A stretch of DNA of 64,000 nucleotides from Sphingosinicella terrae. Lineage in GTDB: Bacteria > Pseudomonadota > Alphaproteobacteria > Sphingomonadales > Sphingomonadaceae. The notes under the pieces were generated by a model, which had not been told where the DNA came from, searched no databases, and was given only the letters and a program-made list of their open reading frames with translations. A program made the translations under genes and the position numbers. The stretch is taken from the NCBI RefSeq assembly GCF_003347635.1, contig NZ_QDFY01000010.1:62001-126000 (forward strand), given 5' to 3'. Within the stretch, counting starts at the first letter, position 1, and the number at the start of each line of letters is the position of its first letter. Shown in pieces: positions 26,125 to 33,703 of this stretch.

Positions 26125-27114
26125 TTAGTCCTGACCGCCCGGCTCGCGCCGGTGCTCGCCGCGCACCCAGCGGACGGTTCCGGTGCTGGCCCGCATTACG
26201 ACGCTTTCGGTCGTGATCGCATTCTTCCGCCGCTTCACGCCTTCCAGCAGCGTTCCGTCGGTGACGCCGGTGGCGGCGAAGATGACGTCGCCTTGGGCGA
26301 GCTCCTCGAGGCTGTAGATCCGGTTGAGGTCGGTGACGCCCCATTTCGCGGCGCGGGCACGCTCGTCGTCGTTGCGGAAGACGAGCCGGCCCTGGAACTG
26401 CCCGCCGACGCAGCGCAGGGCCGCCGCCGCCAGCACGCCTTCGGGCGCGCCGCCCTGGCCCATATAGACGTCGATGGTGGTGTCGGGATCGGTGACCGCG
26501 ATGACGCCGGCGACGTCGCCGTCGGGAATAAGGTTGATGCCGCAGCCGAGGCCGCGCAGCTCGGCGATCAGCGCCGCATGGCGGGGACGGTCGAGGACGC
26601 AGACGATGATCTCCGACGGATCCACGCCCTTCGCCTTGGCGATCGACCGGATATTCTCGGAAGCGGAGCGCGACAGGTCGATCGTTCCCTCGGGATAGCC
26701 CGGCCCGATGGCGAGCTTCTCCATATAGACGTCGGGCGCGTTGAGCAGGCCGCCTTCCTCGGCGATGGCAAGCACGGCGAGCGCGTTGGCGCCGGCCTTG
26801 GCGGTGATCGTGGTCCCCTCGAGCGGATCGAGCGCGATATCGATGCGCGGCGCGTTTGGATCGTCGCGGCGGGCGCCGACCTTCTCGCCGATATAGAGCA
26901 TCGGTGCCTCGTCGCGCTCGCCCTCGCCAATGACGATCGTGCCGTCGAGATCGAGCTCGTTGAGCGCGTTGCGCATCGCCTCCACCGCCGCATGGTCGGC
27001 GGCGCGCTCGTCGCCGCGGCCGACCAGGTTCGAGGCCGCCACGGCCGCCGCCTCGGTGACGCGAACCATCTCCAGCACCAGCAGTCGGTCGAGAACGTGG
27101 CTTCCCTTCATCAT
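26125..27114 (-). CDS. glpX: Class II fructose-1,6-bisphosphatase
   Basis: A 329-aa GlpX-type phosphatase of gluconeogenesis converting fructose-1,6-bisphosphate to fructose-6-phosphate. Signature blocks are GEGERDEAP (residues 63-71) and DPLEGTT (96-102), with VYMGQGGAPEGVLAA further on. ATG 27114 is chosen, with AGGA upstream; ATG 27111 and ATG 27126 are close alternatives. The frame stays open upstream without family similarity. It faces the small secreted protein gene at 27172 across about 57 bp. Confidence 0.93.
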   Translation of the reverse strand: MMKGSHVLDRLLVLEMVRVTEAAAVAASNLVGRGDERAADHAAVEAMRNALNELDLDGTIVIGEGERDEAPMLYIGEKVGARRDDPNAPRIDIALDPLEGTTITAKAGANALAVLAIAEEGGLLNAPDVYMEKLAIGPGYPEGTIDLSRSASENIRSIAKAKGVDPSEIIVCVLDRPRHAALIAELRGLGCGINLIPDGDVAGVIAVTDPDTTIDVYMGQGGAPEGVLAAAALRCVGGQFQGRLVFRNDDERARAAKWGVTDLNRIYSLEELAQGDVIFAATGVTDGTLLEGVKRRKNAITTESVVMRASTGTVRWVRGEHRREPGGQD

Positions 27115-27171
27115 GATTCCTGTCATCCTTCCTGGCGGGGAGTGTGTGGGCCGAGCGGATAGGCGAGCGTC

Positions 27172-27576
27172 ATGACAAAGTCGAGAATGGCGATCCCCGC
27201 TTTGATCGCGGTCTGGGCCGTGCCGGCCCCCGCCCAGTCGAGCCTCGTCGAGCAGAGGATCGAGGCGCAGCGCTCCGCCATGCGCGAGGCGCTGCGTCTC
27301 GACTGTCCGCCGGCGAGCGAGGCCGGCGACGAGGAGGAGATCGTCGTCTGCGGCCGCCGCGACGACACTCGCCGCTATCGGGTCGAGCCCATCGTCTCGG
27401 CCTCGCCGCAGGGAGCCGATCGCGCCGGCGGCGAGCAGCGTGCCGCGCTGGCGGTCGATTCGAGCCGCTGCACTCCGGTCGGCCGCGACCAGCAATGCAC
27501 GTCGGGCCTCAACGTGATCGGCATCGGCGTCGCCCTGGCGCGCGCGGTCGGGCAGGCGCTGGCCAATCGCGACTAG
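27172..27576 (+). CDS. Small secreted protein with EIVVCGRR motif
   Basis: A 134-aa exported protein with a signal peptide ending near APAQSS and two cysteine pairs in the mature part. The segment EEEIVVCGRRDDTRRYR resembles a motif seen in many small periplasmic proteins of sphingomonads with no known function. A C-terminal hydrophobic stretch (GLNVIGIGVALARAVGQAL) is present. The 3' end overlaps the convergent HxlR gene by four bases. Confidence 0.6.
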   Translation: MTKSRMAIPALIAVWAVPAPAQSSLVEQRIEAQRSAMREALRLDCPPASEAGDEEEIVVCGRRDDTRRYRVEPIVSASPQGADRAGGEQRAALAVDSSRCTPVGRDQQCTSGLNVIGIGVALARAVGQALANRD

Positions 27577-28280
27577 GCGTCCGCCGCCGGCACGACCGCT
27601 TTCGCGGGCAGGTTGAACAGCCCGGCGAAGCGGGCGGCGAAGCCGCGGTCGCCTGTCACCGCCAGTCCCGCTTCGGCTTCGAGCGCCGCGAGCGGGACGC
27701 CGCCATAGACGAAGGCGGCGACGGCGGGCGCGGGCCCGGTGAAGACGACGTCCGCCTGCGCGGTATCGCCCCGGCCCGCTTCCAGCCGGCCGTCCGCCAC
27801 CCGCGCCACCAGAGTCTCGTTGCCGATCCGGAAGCCCGCGGTTCCGTTCATCGCCTGCGCGCGCGCCGCATCGAACATCGTCCGGAAGGAAAGCATCAGC
27901 GAGGTGCCGCTGAGCTGGAGCGATGGATCGTGGGCCGGGGATCGCGCCGCCCACCGGCCCAGCTCCTGGATGATCGGCTCGGCCTCGTAGCCCCAATCGG
28001 TCAGCTCGTAGACCTGGGTCGAGGCCGGCGGCGGCAGCCGGCGGCGCACCACGATTCCGGACGCTTCGAGTCCCTCCAGCCGCTGGGTCAGAACGTTGGC
28101 GCTGATCCCCGGCAGGTCGGCGCGGATGTCACTGAACCGTTTCGGCCCGAGCATAAGCTCGCGAATCACGAGCAAGGCCCAACGCTCGCCGACTAGGTCG
28201 AGCGCGTGGGCGGTGCCGCAGGCGTCGTCATAGCGCCGACGGGAGGCTGTGGACGAATCAGTTATTTTATCTAACTCCAT
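27573..28280 (-). CDS. HxlR-family transcriptional regulator with C-terminal SCP2-like domain
   Basis: A 235-aa protein. The N-terminal winged helix of HxlR type runs from DLVGERWALLVIRELMLGPKR through LTQRLEGLEASGIVVRR (about residues 25-95). A C-terminal ~110-residue domain resembles the sterol carrier-like extension found in some members. Such regulators usually bind paired palindromes as dimers and respond to reactive or aromatic compounds. It is divergent from the glyoxalase-fold operon, and two AGTT(A/G)-N7-TAACT palindromes cover its start codon. Confidence 0.87.
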   Translation of the reverse strand: MELDKITDSSTASRRRYDDACGTAHALDLVGERWALLVIRELMLGPKRFSDIRADLPGISANVLTQRLEGLEASGIVVRRRLPPPASTQVYELTDWGYEAEPIIQELGRWAARSPAHDPSLQLSGTSLMLSFRTMFDAARAQAMNGTAGFRIGNETLVARVADGRLEAGRGDTAQADVVFTGPAPAVAAFVYGGVPLAALEAEAGLAVTGDRGFAARFAGLFNLPAKAVVPAADA

Positions 28281-28297
28281 AGTTGCTTTTCATAACT
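28260..28297. promoter_or_regulatory. Tandem palindromic operator for the HxlR regulator
   Basis: Two 17-bp inverted repeats, AGTTA-N7-TAACT (28260-28276) and AGTTG-N7-TAACT (28281-28297), are spaced 21 bp centre to centre, two helical turns. They form a larger dyad centred on the HxlR start codon. The region is markedly AT-rich compared with the surroundings. This arrangement fits an HxlR-type operator controlling both the regulator and the operon starting at 28342. Confidence 0.6.
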
Positions 28298-28341
28298 CAA
28301 AGGCGCATCAGCGTCAAACCCGATTCGCAAGGAGAGACGAG

Positions 28342-28779
28342 ATGACCAAGCTGATCTTCGTGAACCTGCCCGTTGCCGACCTGCCCCGCGCCAAGGCCTT
28401 CTACGAGGCCATCGGCGCGGCCAATAATCCGCAGTTCACCGACGAGACCGCGGCCTGCATGGTCTTCTCGGACACCATCCACGTGATGCTGCTCACCCAC
28501 GAAAAGTTCGCTCAGTTCACGCCGAAGCGGATCGCCGATGCCCACCAGACGAGCGAGGTGCTGATCGCCATCTCGGCCGACAGTCGCGAGGGGGTGGACG
28601 ACATCACCGATCGCGCGCTCGCCGCCGGGGGCCGCGAGTCGCGCGACCGCCAGGACTACGGCTTCATGTACAGCCGCAGCTTCGAGGATCCGGACGGACA
28701 TATCTGGGAGCCGATGTGGATGGACCTCGCCGCCGCCACCGCCGCGATGGAAATGCAGCCGGAGCCGAGTGCGGCTTGA
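28342..28779 (+). CDS. VOC-superfamily (glyoxalase-fold) protein
   Basis: A 145-aa protein with one vicinal-oxygen-chelate domain. It has the N-terminal LIFVNLPVADLPRAKAFYEAIG strand-helix and the C-terminal FEDPDGHIWEPMWMD block, with metal-binding His and Glu candidates there. ATG 28342 follows AAGGAGAGACGAG. It is the first gene of the operon controlled from the HxlR intergenic region. The enzyme's substrate is unknown; related proteins act in glyoxal or antibiotic detoxification. Confidence 0.85.
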   Translation: MTKLIFVNLPVADLPRAKAFYEAIGAANNPQFTDETAACMVFSDTIHVMLLTHEKFAQFTPKRIADAHQTSEVLIAISADSREGVDDITDRALAAGGRESRDRQDYGFMYSRSFEDPDGHIWEPMWMDLAAATAAMEMQPEPSAA

Positions 28780-28829
28780 GCCCGTCCGTGCCGTCATTGG
28801 CATGGGCGGCCACCTGAAGGAGTGGAGCC

Positions 28830-29264
28830 ATGACCCTTGCACTGCAAACGCCCGCGCCTGACGCCGCGCTGCCGCGTTCCCGCAACACCGCCTTCCGCGC
28901 GGGCTGGGCGATGTCCGGCCTCGTCATCGCCTTTTTGGCCATGGACGGGGCGATGAAGCTGTCGCAGCTGCCGATCGTCAGCGAGACCAGCGGCCAGCTC
29001 GGCTGGCCGAACGATCCCGCGACGATCAACCTGCTCGGCATCCTGCTCCTGGGCTCGACCCTGCTCTATGCGGTGCCGCGCACAGCCATGCTCGGCGCGA
29101 TCCTGCTCACCGGATATCTCGGCGGAGCGGTCGCTACGCACGTTCGGATCGCCAGCCCCCTCTTCAGCCATGTCCTGTTCGGGGTGTATATCGGCCTCCT
29201 CGCATGGGGCGGCCTCTGGCTGCGGGATCCGCGGGTGCGTGCGCTGCTGCCGCTCCGCCGATGA
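28830..29264 (+). CDS. DoxX-like four-helix membrane protein
   Basis: A 144-aa membrane protein with four predicted spans. It carries features of the DoxX/DoxX-like family: LVIAFLAMDGAMKLSQLP in helix 1 and AILLTGYLGGAVATHVR in helix 3. DoxX-like proteins are often found with VOC and DUF1428 proteins in regulator-linked operons and are implicated in redox or sulfur-compound stress. ATG 28830 follows GGAGTGGAGCC. It lies between the first VOC gene and the tandem DUF1428 gene. Confidence 0.78.
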   Translation: MTLALQTPAPDAALPRSRNTAFRAGWAMSGLVIAFLAMDGAMKLSQLPIVSETSGQLGWPNDPATINLLGILLLGSTLLYAVPRTAMLGAILLTGYLGGAVATHVRIASPLFSHVLFGVYIGLLAWGGLWLRDPRVRALLPLRR

Positions 29265-29298
29265 TCGACCACGACAACCATCAATGAGGAGAGAGACT

Positions 29299-30057
29299 AT
29301 GCGTTACATCGAAGGATTCGTCGCAGCCGTTCCCGCCGCGAACAAGGAAGCCTATCGCAAGCATGCCGCGGCCGCGGCGCCGCTCTTCGGCGAGTTCGGG
29401 GCCACCCGGCTGGTCGAATGCTGGGGCGACGACATCCCCGAGGGGAAGGTCAACGACTTCAGGGGTTCGGTGAAGGCGAAGGAGGACGAGGTCGTCGTCT
29501 TCTCCTGGCTCGAATATCCGTCGAAGGAGGCGCGCGACGCCGCCAACGAGCGGATCCGGAGCGACCCGCGCATGCAGGCGCTCGGCGACATGCCGTTCGA
29601 CGGCCAGCGGATGATCTTCGCCGGCTTCGAGCCGATGGTCCAGGAAGGCGGCACCGGCGCGGCCGGCTATGTCGACGGCTTCCTCGTCCCCGTGCCCGAG
29701 CAGAATCGCGAGGCTTACCGGGACATGGCGCAGAAGGCGTCGGAGGTCTTCATCGATCATGGCGCGGTGCGCGTCGTCGAGGCCTGGGGTGATGACGTTC
29801 CGGACGGGAAGGTCACCGATTTCCGCGGCGCCGTCATCGGCGAGGATGGCGAGAAGGTCGTCTTTTCGTGGATCGAATGGCCATCCAAGGAGGCCCGCGA
29901 TGCCGCCTGGGAGAAGGTGATGGCGGACGAGCGGATGAAGCACGACCCCGCCAACACGCCCTTCGACGGCAAGCGGATGATCTACGGCGGATTCGCGCCG
30001 GTCCTCGACGTGGCCGGCAACCTCGCCGAACAGTCCGCGCAGCCGATGCCGGCTTGA
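29299..30057 (+). CDS. Tandem DUF1428 fusion protein
   Basis: A 252-aa protein made of two head-to-tail DUF1428 domains. Domain 1 is about residues 1-118 (MRYIEGFVAAVPAANKEAY ... PFDGQRMIFAGFEP). Domain 2 is about 122-235 (GYVDGFLVPVPEQNREAY ... PFDGKRMIYGGFAP). DUF1428 proteins are normally single-domain, about 117 aa, with a dimeric ferredoxin-like alpha/beta barrel. The fusion probably forms the dimer within one chain. ATG 29299 follows GAGGAGAGAG. Function of the family is not settled. Confidence 0.87.
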   Translation: MRYIEGFVAAVPAANKEAYRKHAAAAAPLFGEFGATRLVECWGDDIPEGKVNDFRGSVKAKEDEVVVFSWLEYPSKEARDAANERIRSDPRMQALGDMPFDGQRMIFAGFEPMVQEGGTGAAGYVDGFLVPVPEQNREAYRDMAQKASEVFIDHGAVRVVEAWGDDVPDGKVTDFRGAVIGEDGEKVVFSWIEWPSKEARDAAWEKVMADERMKHDPANTPFDGKRMIYGGFAPVLDVAGNLAEQSAQPMPA

Positions 30058-30114
30058 ACCCCTGGCGCCTGGGCGGCGAAGGCGCCGCCCCGGCGCGTCG
30101 AAAGGACTTGACCC

Positions 30115-30948
30115 ATGTCCGACGCAATTCAGATGACTGGCCCGGCCCCATCCCAGCGCCAGCCCCGGTCCCCCAGCCCGTGGGACGGCCAGTTCTTCTG
30201 GTACGAGCTGATGACCACGGATCCGGCGGCCGCGGCCGATTTTTACACCCATGTCGTCGGCTGGGCCGCTGCCGATTTTGGTGGACCGAATAGCGGTTAC
30301 ACCGTCTTCTCGGCCGGCGAGCGCGGCGTGGCCGGGACGATGGCCCTCCCGGAGCATGTCTGCCAGGCCGGCGGCGCGCCATTCTGGGTCGGCTACATCC
30401 ACGTTGCCGACTGCGATTCCGTGGTCGATCGGATCATCGCCGCCGGCGGCACCGTCCATCGCCCGCCCGCCGACATTCCCGAGGTCGGCCGCTTTGCGGT
30501 CGTCGCCGACCCGGGCGGCGCGGTCTTCCAGGTGATGGCGCCTTTCCCGGACGACATGCCTCCGCCGGACGATCCGGATGCGGACGGGTTGGTCAGCTGG
30601 CGCGAGCTCTATGCCGGAAACGGGCAGGAGCTGGCCTTCGCTTTCTATTCCCGCCTTTTCGGCTGGGAGACGCTCGTCGAGATGCCGATGGGCGAGATGG
30701 GCACCTACCGCATCTTCGGCCGCGGCGGTGTCCAGATGGGCGGCCTGATGGACAAGCCCCCGAACATCCCCGTGCCGGCCTGGGCCTATTACTTCAACGT
30801 CGAGGCCATCGATGCCGCCGCCGCGCGAGTCACCGAGCGCGGCGGACAGATCCTGATGGGTCCGCACGAGGTGCCGGGCGGGAGCTGGATCGTCCAGTGC
30901 GTCGATCCGCAGGGTGCCCATTTCGCGCTTGTCGCCACCAGGCGCTGA
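30115..30948 (+). CDS. Two-domain VOC-superfamily protein
   Basis: A 277-aa protein with two glyoxalase-fold domains. The first begins at GQFFWYELMTTDPAAAADFY and ends with VVADPGGAVFQVM. The second begins at VSWRELYAGNGQELAFAFYS and ends with CVDPQGAHFALV. The layout resembles hydroxyacylglutathione-linked and 27-kDa antigen-like VOC proteins annotated only as VOC family. It is the fourth gene of the HxlR-linked operon; ATG 30115 follows GAAAGGACTTGACCC. Confidence 0.87.
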   Translation: MSDAIQMTGPAPSQRQPRSPSPWDGQFFWYELMTTDPAAAADFYTHVVGWAAADFGGPNSGYTVFSAGERGVAGTMALPEHVCQAGGAPFWVGYIHVADCDSVVDRIIAAGGTVHRPPADIPEVGRFAVVADPGGAVFQVMAPFPDDMPPPDDPDADGLVSWRELYAGNGQELAFAFYSRLFGWETLVEMPMGEMGTYRIFGRGGVQMGGLMDKPPNIPVPAWAYYFNVEAIDAAAARVTERGGQILMGPHEVPGGSWIVQCVDPQGAHFALVATRR

Positions 30949-30968
30949 GCAAGCTCGAGAGGAGAGGA

Positions 30969-31490
30969 ATGATGACCGAGATCAAACAGTGCCTTTGGTA
31001 CGACCACAATGCCGAAGAGGCGGCACGCTTCTACGTCACGCTGCTGCCGGACAGCCGCATCGACAATATCGTCCTGGCGCCGGCCGACACGCCGTCCGGC
31101 CCCGAAGGCTCGGTGCTCGTCGTCGAGTTCACCCTCGCCGGCAACAAATATGTGGGCCTCAACGGCGGACCGATCTTCCCCCACACCGAGGCATTCTCGA
31201 TCCAGGTGGTGACCGAGGATCAGGCGGAAACCGATCGGCTTTGGCAGGCGCTGACCGCCGGCGGCGGCCAGGAGAGCGTGTGCGGCTGGCTCAAGGATCG
31301 CTGGGGCCTGTCCTGGCAGATCACGCCGCGCCGGCTGTTCGAGCTGATGAGCGACAAGGACCCCGATCGGGCGCGTCGGGCGACCCAGGCGATGCTGCAG
31401 ATGGTCAAGATCGACGTCGCGGCGCTGGAGCGCGCGGCAGATGGCGAGGTCCCGGCGCAGCCGGCGCCCGAGCCGGCCGGCGCCGCCTGA
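30969..31490 (+). CDS. PhnB-like VOC-family protein
   Basis: A 173-aa protein of the PhnB / 3-demethylubiquinone-9 3-methyltransferase-like VOC group. It has QCLWYDHNAEEAARFY at the N-terminus, the LNGGPIFPHTEAFSIQV segment, WQALTAGGGQES, and DRWGLSWQITPRR. Despite the historical name, these are glyoxalase-fold proteins without shown methyltransferase activity. ATG 30969 or 30972 follows GAGAGGA. It is the last gene of the operon and is followed by a strong hairpin. Confidence 0.83.
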   Translation: MMTEIKQCLWYDHNAEEAARFYVTLLPDSRIDNIVLAPADTPSGPEGSVLVVEFTLAGNKYVGLNGGPIFPHTEAFSIQVVTEDQAETDRLWQALTAGGGQESVCGWLKDRWGLSWQITPRRLFELMSDKDPDRARRATQAMLQMVKIDVAALERAADGEVPAQPAPEPAGAA

Positions 31491-31496
31491 GGGCGC

Positions 31497-31530
31497 GGCG
31501 GCTCGCCCGCTTCCCGCGGGCGGAGCCGCC
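31497..31530 (+). terminator. GC-rich terminator-like hairpin after the VOC operon
   Basis: A 14-bp stem (GGCGGCTCGCCCGC with GCGGGCGGAGCCGCC, one bulged G) with a five-base loop starts six bases after the last VOC stop. No T tract follows, which is common for hairpin ends in high-GC genomes. Confidence 0.5.
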
Positions 31531-31537
31531 TGGCCGC

Positions 31538-31553
31538 TGGCGTCATGACGCCA
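31538..31553. repeat. Perfect 16-bp palindrome
   Basis: TGGCGTCATGACGCCA is a perfect palindrome between two convergent genes, 8 bp after the terminator-like hairpin. It could be a protein-binding site, but no promoter is evident next to it. Confidence 0.35.
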
Positions 31554-31600
31554 TCCCGATCCCGTCTCGCCCGCGGCTGCTGCTCGGCGGCGGTTCCTCT

Positions 31601-32113
31601 TCAGGTCGGTCTGCGTGCGAAGCGGGGCAGGAGCAACCCCGCCACCACGAAGAGCAGGCCAAGCACCGGGAAGAGCAGCATCCAGACGGGCGGACCGTCG
31701 ACGATGAGAGCGGCTTCCCCGGGCTCCTCCGGATCGTAGCGGACCGTGACCTCGCGACCCGGTGGATAGTCGGCGAGGAAAGCCCGCGCCGGGCGGGAAT
31801 CCGGCCACTCCCGGTCGTCGGTCAGCCAGACGCGCTCGCCGCGATAGGATTGGCCCTCGACGCGGTAGTCGTAGATGATGACAGGGGTGTAGCGGTAGCG
31901 GCGGGCGGAGGCCGAGCTGGCGGTATTGCGATGGCGGCTTCGCCGCTGATCGACCCGCGTCTCGACGACGGTGCCGGAGACCTGCGGCCAGGCTGCGGCA
32001 GCGCCCGCCGCGCGGCTTTCGGCAAGATACCAGGCGCCGGTTCCGGCCGCGACGAGCAGCCCGATGCCGACGAACACCCACCTGAACCAGAAGATCGCGC
32101 GGACCTGCGCCAT
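31601..32113 (-). CDS. DUF3592-type membrane protein
   Basis: A 170-aa protein with two membrane spans, an N-terminal one (about residues 8-27) and a C-terminal one (VWMLLFPVLGLLFVVAGLLL). Between them is a beta-rich DUF3592 domain: WPQVSGTVVETRV, YTPVIIYDYRVEGQSYRG, and the conserved YDPEEPGEAAL before the second span. ATG 32113 follows GGGGGAAGGGA; a longer frame upstream lacks conserved features. Function is unknown. Confidence 0.77.
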   Translation of the reverse strand: MAQVRAIFWFRWVFVGIGLLVAAGTGAWYLAESRAAGAAAAWPQVSGTVVETRVDQRRSRHRNTASSASARRYRYTPVIIYDYRVEGQSYRGERVWLTDDREWPDSRPARAFLADYPPGREVTVRYDPEEPGEAALIVDGPPVWMLLFPVLGLLFVVAGLLLPRFARRPT

Positions 32114-32255
32114 TCCCTTCCCCCCCGCTTCCAACCCGCGCCGCCTCGCAAAGCTGGCGCGCCGCATCAATCGGGCTCCCGACGAAGATGTCCGAGGGCG
32201 CGACGAAACCTTCCCGGCCGATGGGAGGTTGTTCCGTCATCGCAGGAGCTGGCCG

Positions 32256-32423
32256 ATGACGATGCCGACGCCAACCGAACCGGGCGACGAAGCCGAGCCT
32301 GGCACGCCCGGGACGGGCGAGAATCTCTGCCGCCACTGCAACGGCACCGGCGAGCATGACGGCGAGCCCTGCCCGGTCTGTGGCGGCACCGGCAAGGTGA
32401 CCGAAGGTCTGGCCGGCGGCTGA
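32256..32423 (+). CDS. 55-aa DnaJ-type zinc-finger mini-protein
   Basis: A very short protein with two CxxCxGxG repeats, CRHCNGTG and CPVCGGTG, the zinc-binding unit of the DnaJ cysteine-rich region, here forming one complete finger. The first ~25 residues are Pro/Thr/Glu-rich. ATG 32256 is preceded by AGGAGCTGG. There is no J domain. It could be a stand-alone zinc ribbon helping fold or sense redox state; function is unknown. Confidence 0.75.
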   Translation: MTMPTPTEPGDEAEPGTPGTGENLCRHCNGTGEHDGEPCPVCGGTGKVTEGLAGG

Positions 32424-32437
32424 CCCGCCTCGGCTGC

Positions 32438-33040
32438 CTATCCGTCCGCCTGCCACTGCGCGATCGCGTCGATCGGCGCCACCAGCATCAGCACGTTGAG
32501 GGTCAGGTTGTCGCGGATGATGGCGAGGGTGAGCAGCTCGAAGGCCAGCGCGATCGCGATCGTGGCCCAGACAGGCAGCCGTCGCGCCAGCGCGAAGCCG
32601 ACGATCATCCAGGCGATGTCGGCGACCGAGTTGACGACGCTGTCGCCGTTATAGCCGAGCGCCATCGTCGCCTCGCGATAGCGGTCGATCACCCAGTTGG
32701 TGTTCTCCAATATTTCCCACGACGCCTCGATTGCCACGGCCGCGATGAGCCGGTCGCCGGCGGGATTGCGGCGCAGGAACAGCCAGCCGAGGGCGTAGAA
32801 GAGGAAGCCGTGGATGATGTGGCTGGGCGTGTACCAGTCGGCGAGATGCTGGCTGTTGTCGGGACCGTGCACCTCGCCGACCCACGGCTTCACCTCGCCG
32901 CAGGTGCAGATGAGCGGCCGCCCCATCCACAGCAGGATCAGCGCCGTCGCCGCGACCATGGCCAGGGCGATCCACCAGTAGCGGCGCTCGATCACCGGTA
33001 CCCGGGAGGCGGCGGGGCTCGGGATCGTTCCCGCGGTCAC
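32438..33040 (-). CDS. DUF2585 / UPF0314 membrane protein
   Basis: A 200-aa integral membrane protein of an alphaproteobacterial family of unknown function. Typical features are the MGRPLICTCGEVKPW segment with paired cysteines, the DNSQHLADWYTPSHIIHGFLFY block containing conserved His and Asp, and NGDSVVNSVADIAWM. Four or five spans are predicted. Its start overlaps the DUF1697 stop by four bases, so the two genes are coupled. Confidence 0.85.
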   Translation of the reverse strand: MTAGTIPSPAASRVPVIERRYWWIALAMVAATALILLWMGRPLICTCGEVKPWVGEVHGPDNSQHLADWYTPSHIIHGFLFYALGWLFLRRNPAGDRLIAAVAIEASWEILENTNWVIDRYREATMALGYNGDSVVNSVADIAWMIVGFALARRLPVWATIAIALAFELLTLAIIRDNLTLNVLMLVAPIDAIAQWQADG

Positions 33041-33567
33041 AGCATCTCCCGAAGCTTCACGGCCGTCCGATAGTTGCGCGTCGTCGCGACGAAGGGCCGG
33101 CCTTCATATTTGCTCGGCCAGCTGAGCTTCGATCGGCCTATCCCTTCCGGATAGTGGATCCACAAGAGGCCGCCGGCGCTGCGCACGCGCTCCCCGGCCT
33201 GGCCGGTGGCTTCCATTGCCGGGGCGATCCCCTCCGGCGGCGCCGTCTTGCCGACCATGAGCAGCAGCCAGTTGGGCGTGTCGCGCGCGACCTCGGGAAA
33301 GGGATTGGCCTCGATGCAGGCGCGCCATTCCGCCTCCCCACGGACGATGGTCGGGACCTCCATCCCGAACCGGTCGGCGATGGTCCGCTCGAGCGCTGTC
33401 TCGAGAGCCGCCGGCTCGCCATCGGCCGAGAAGACGACGTTGCCGCTCTGGATGTAGGTCGCGACGTCCTGCCAGCCGAGCTTGGCGCAGAGCGTGCGAA
33501 GCTCCGCCATCGGCAGCGACCGCCCCCCGACATTGATCCCGCGCAGCAGCGCGATCATCCGCCCCAT
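33037..33567 (-). CDS. DUF1697 family protein
   Basis: A 176-aa protein opening with IALLRGINVGGRSLPMAELR and continuing with ATYIQSGNVVFSADG, both hallmarks of DUF1697 proteins, which have a two-domain ferredoxin-like fold and no defined role. The C-terminus (GRPFVATTRNYRTAVKLREML) is also typical. ATG 33567 begins the conserved domain almost at once. It is the first gene of a pair with the DUF2585 gene. Confidence 0.86.
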   Translation of the reverse strand: MGRMIALLRGINVGGRSLPMAELRTLCAKLGWQDVATYIQSGNVVFSADGEPAALETALERTIADRFGMEVPTIVRGEAEWRACIEANPFPEVARDTPNWLLLMVGKTAPPEGIAPAMEATGQAGERVRSAGGLLWIHYPEGIGRSKLSWPSKYEGRPFVATTRNYRTAVKLREML

Positions 33568-33668
33568 AAGTCGATCCTACCATGTGTGGCGCGCGCGTCT
33601 TCCCCGAATCGGCTTCCGGTTTCGCGACGATTCATGACGTTTGTCCGCCCGAGGCCCGCCCGAATACC

Positions 33669-33698
33669 TTGACGCCCGGCTTTGCGCTCCGCCACTAG
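33669..33698 (+). promoter_or_regulatory. Possible gmk promoter
   Basis: TTGACG at 33669-33674 is a good -35 element; CACTAG (33693-33698) is a weak -10 about 18 bases downstream. The start would fall at or within a few bases of the gmk ATG at 33704, implying a leaderless or nearly leaderless message. Confidence 0.3.
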
Positions 33699-33703
33699 CG
33701 CGC

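Noticed and set aside
27115-27996. Upstream extension of the glpX frame
   Set aside because: The extension lacks family similarity and is antisense to the small secreted protein gene and part of the HxlR gene. The usual GlpX start is at 27114 or within a few codons.
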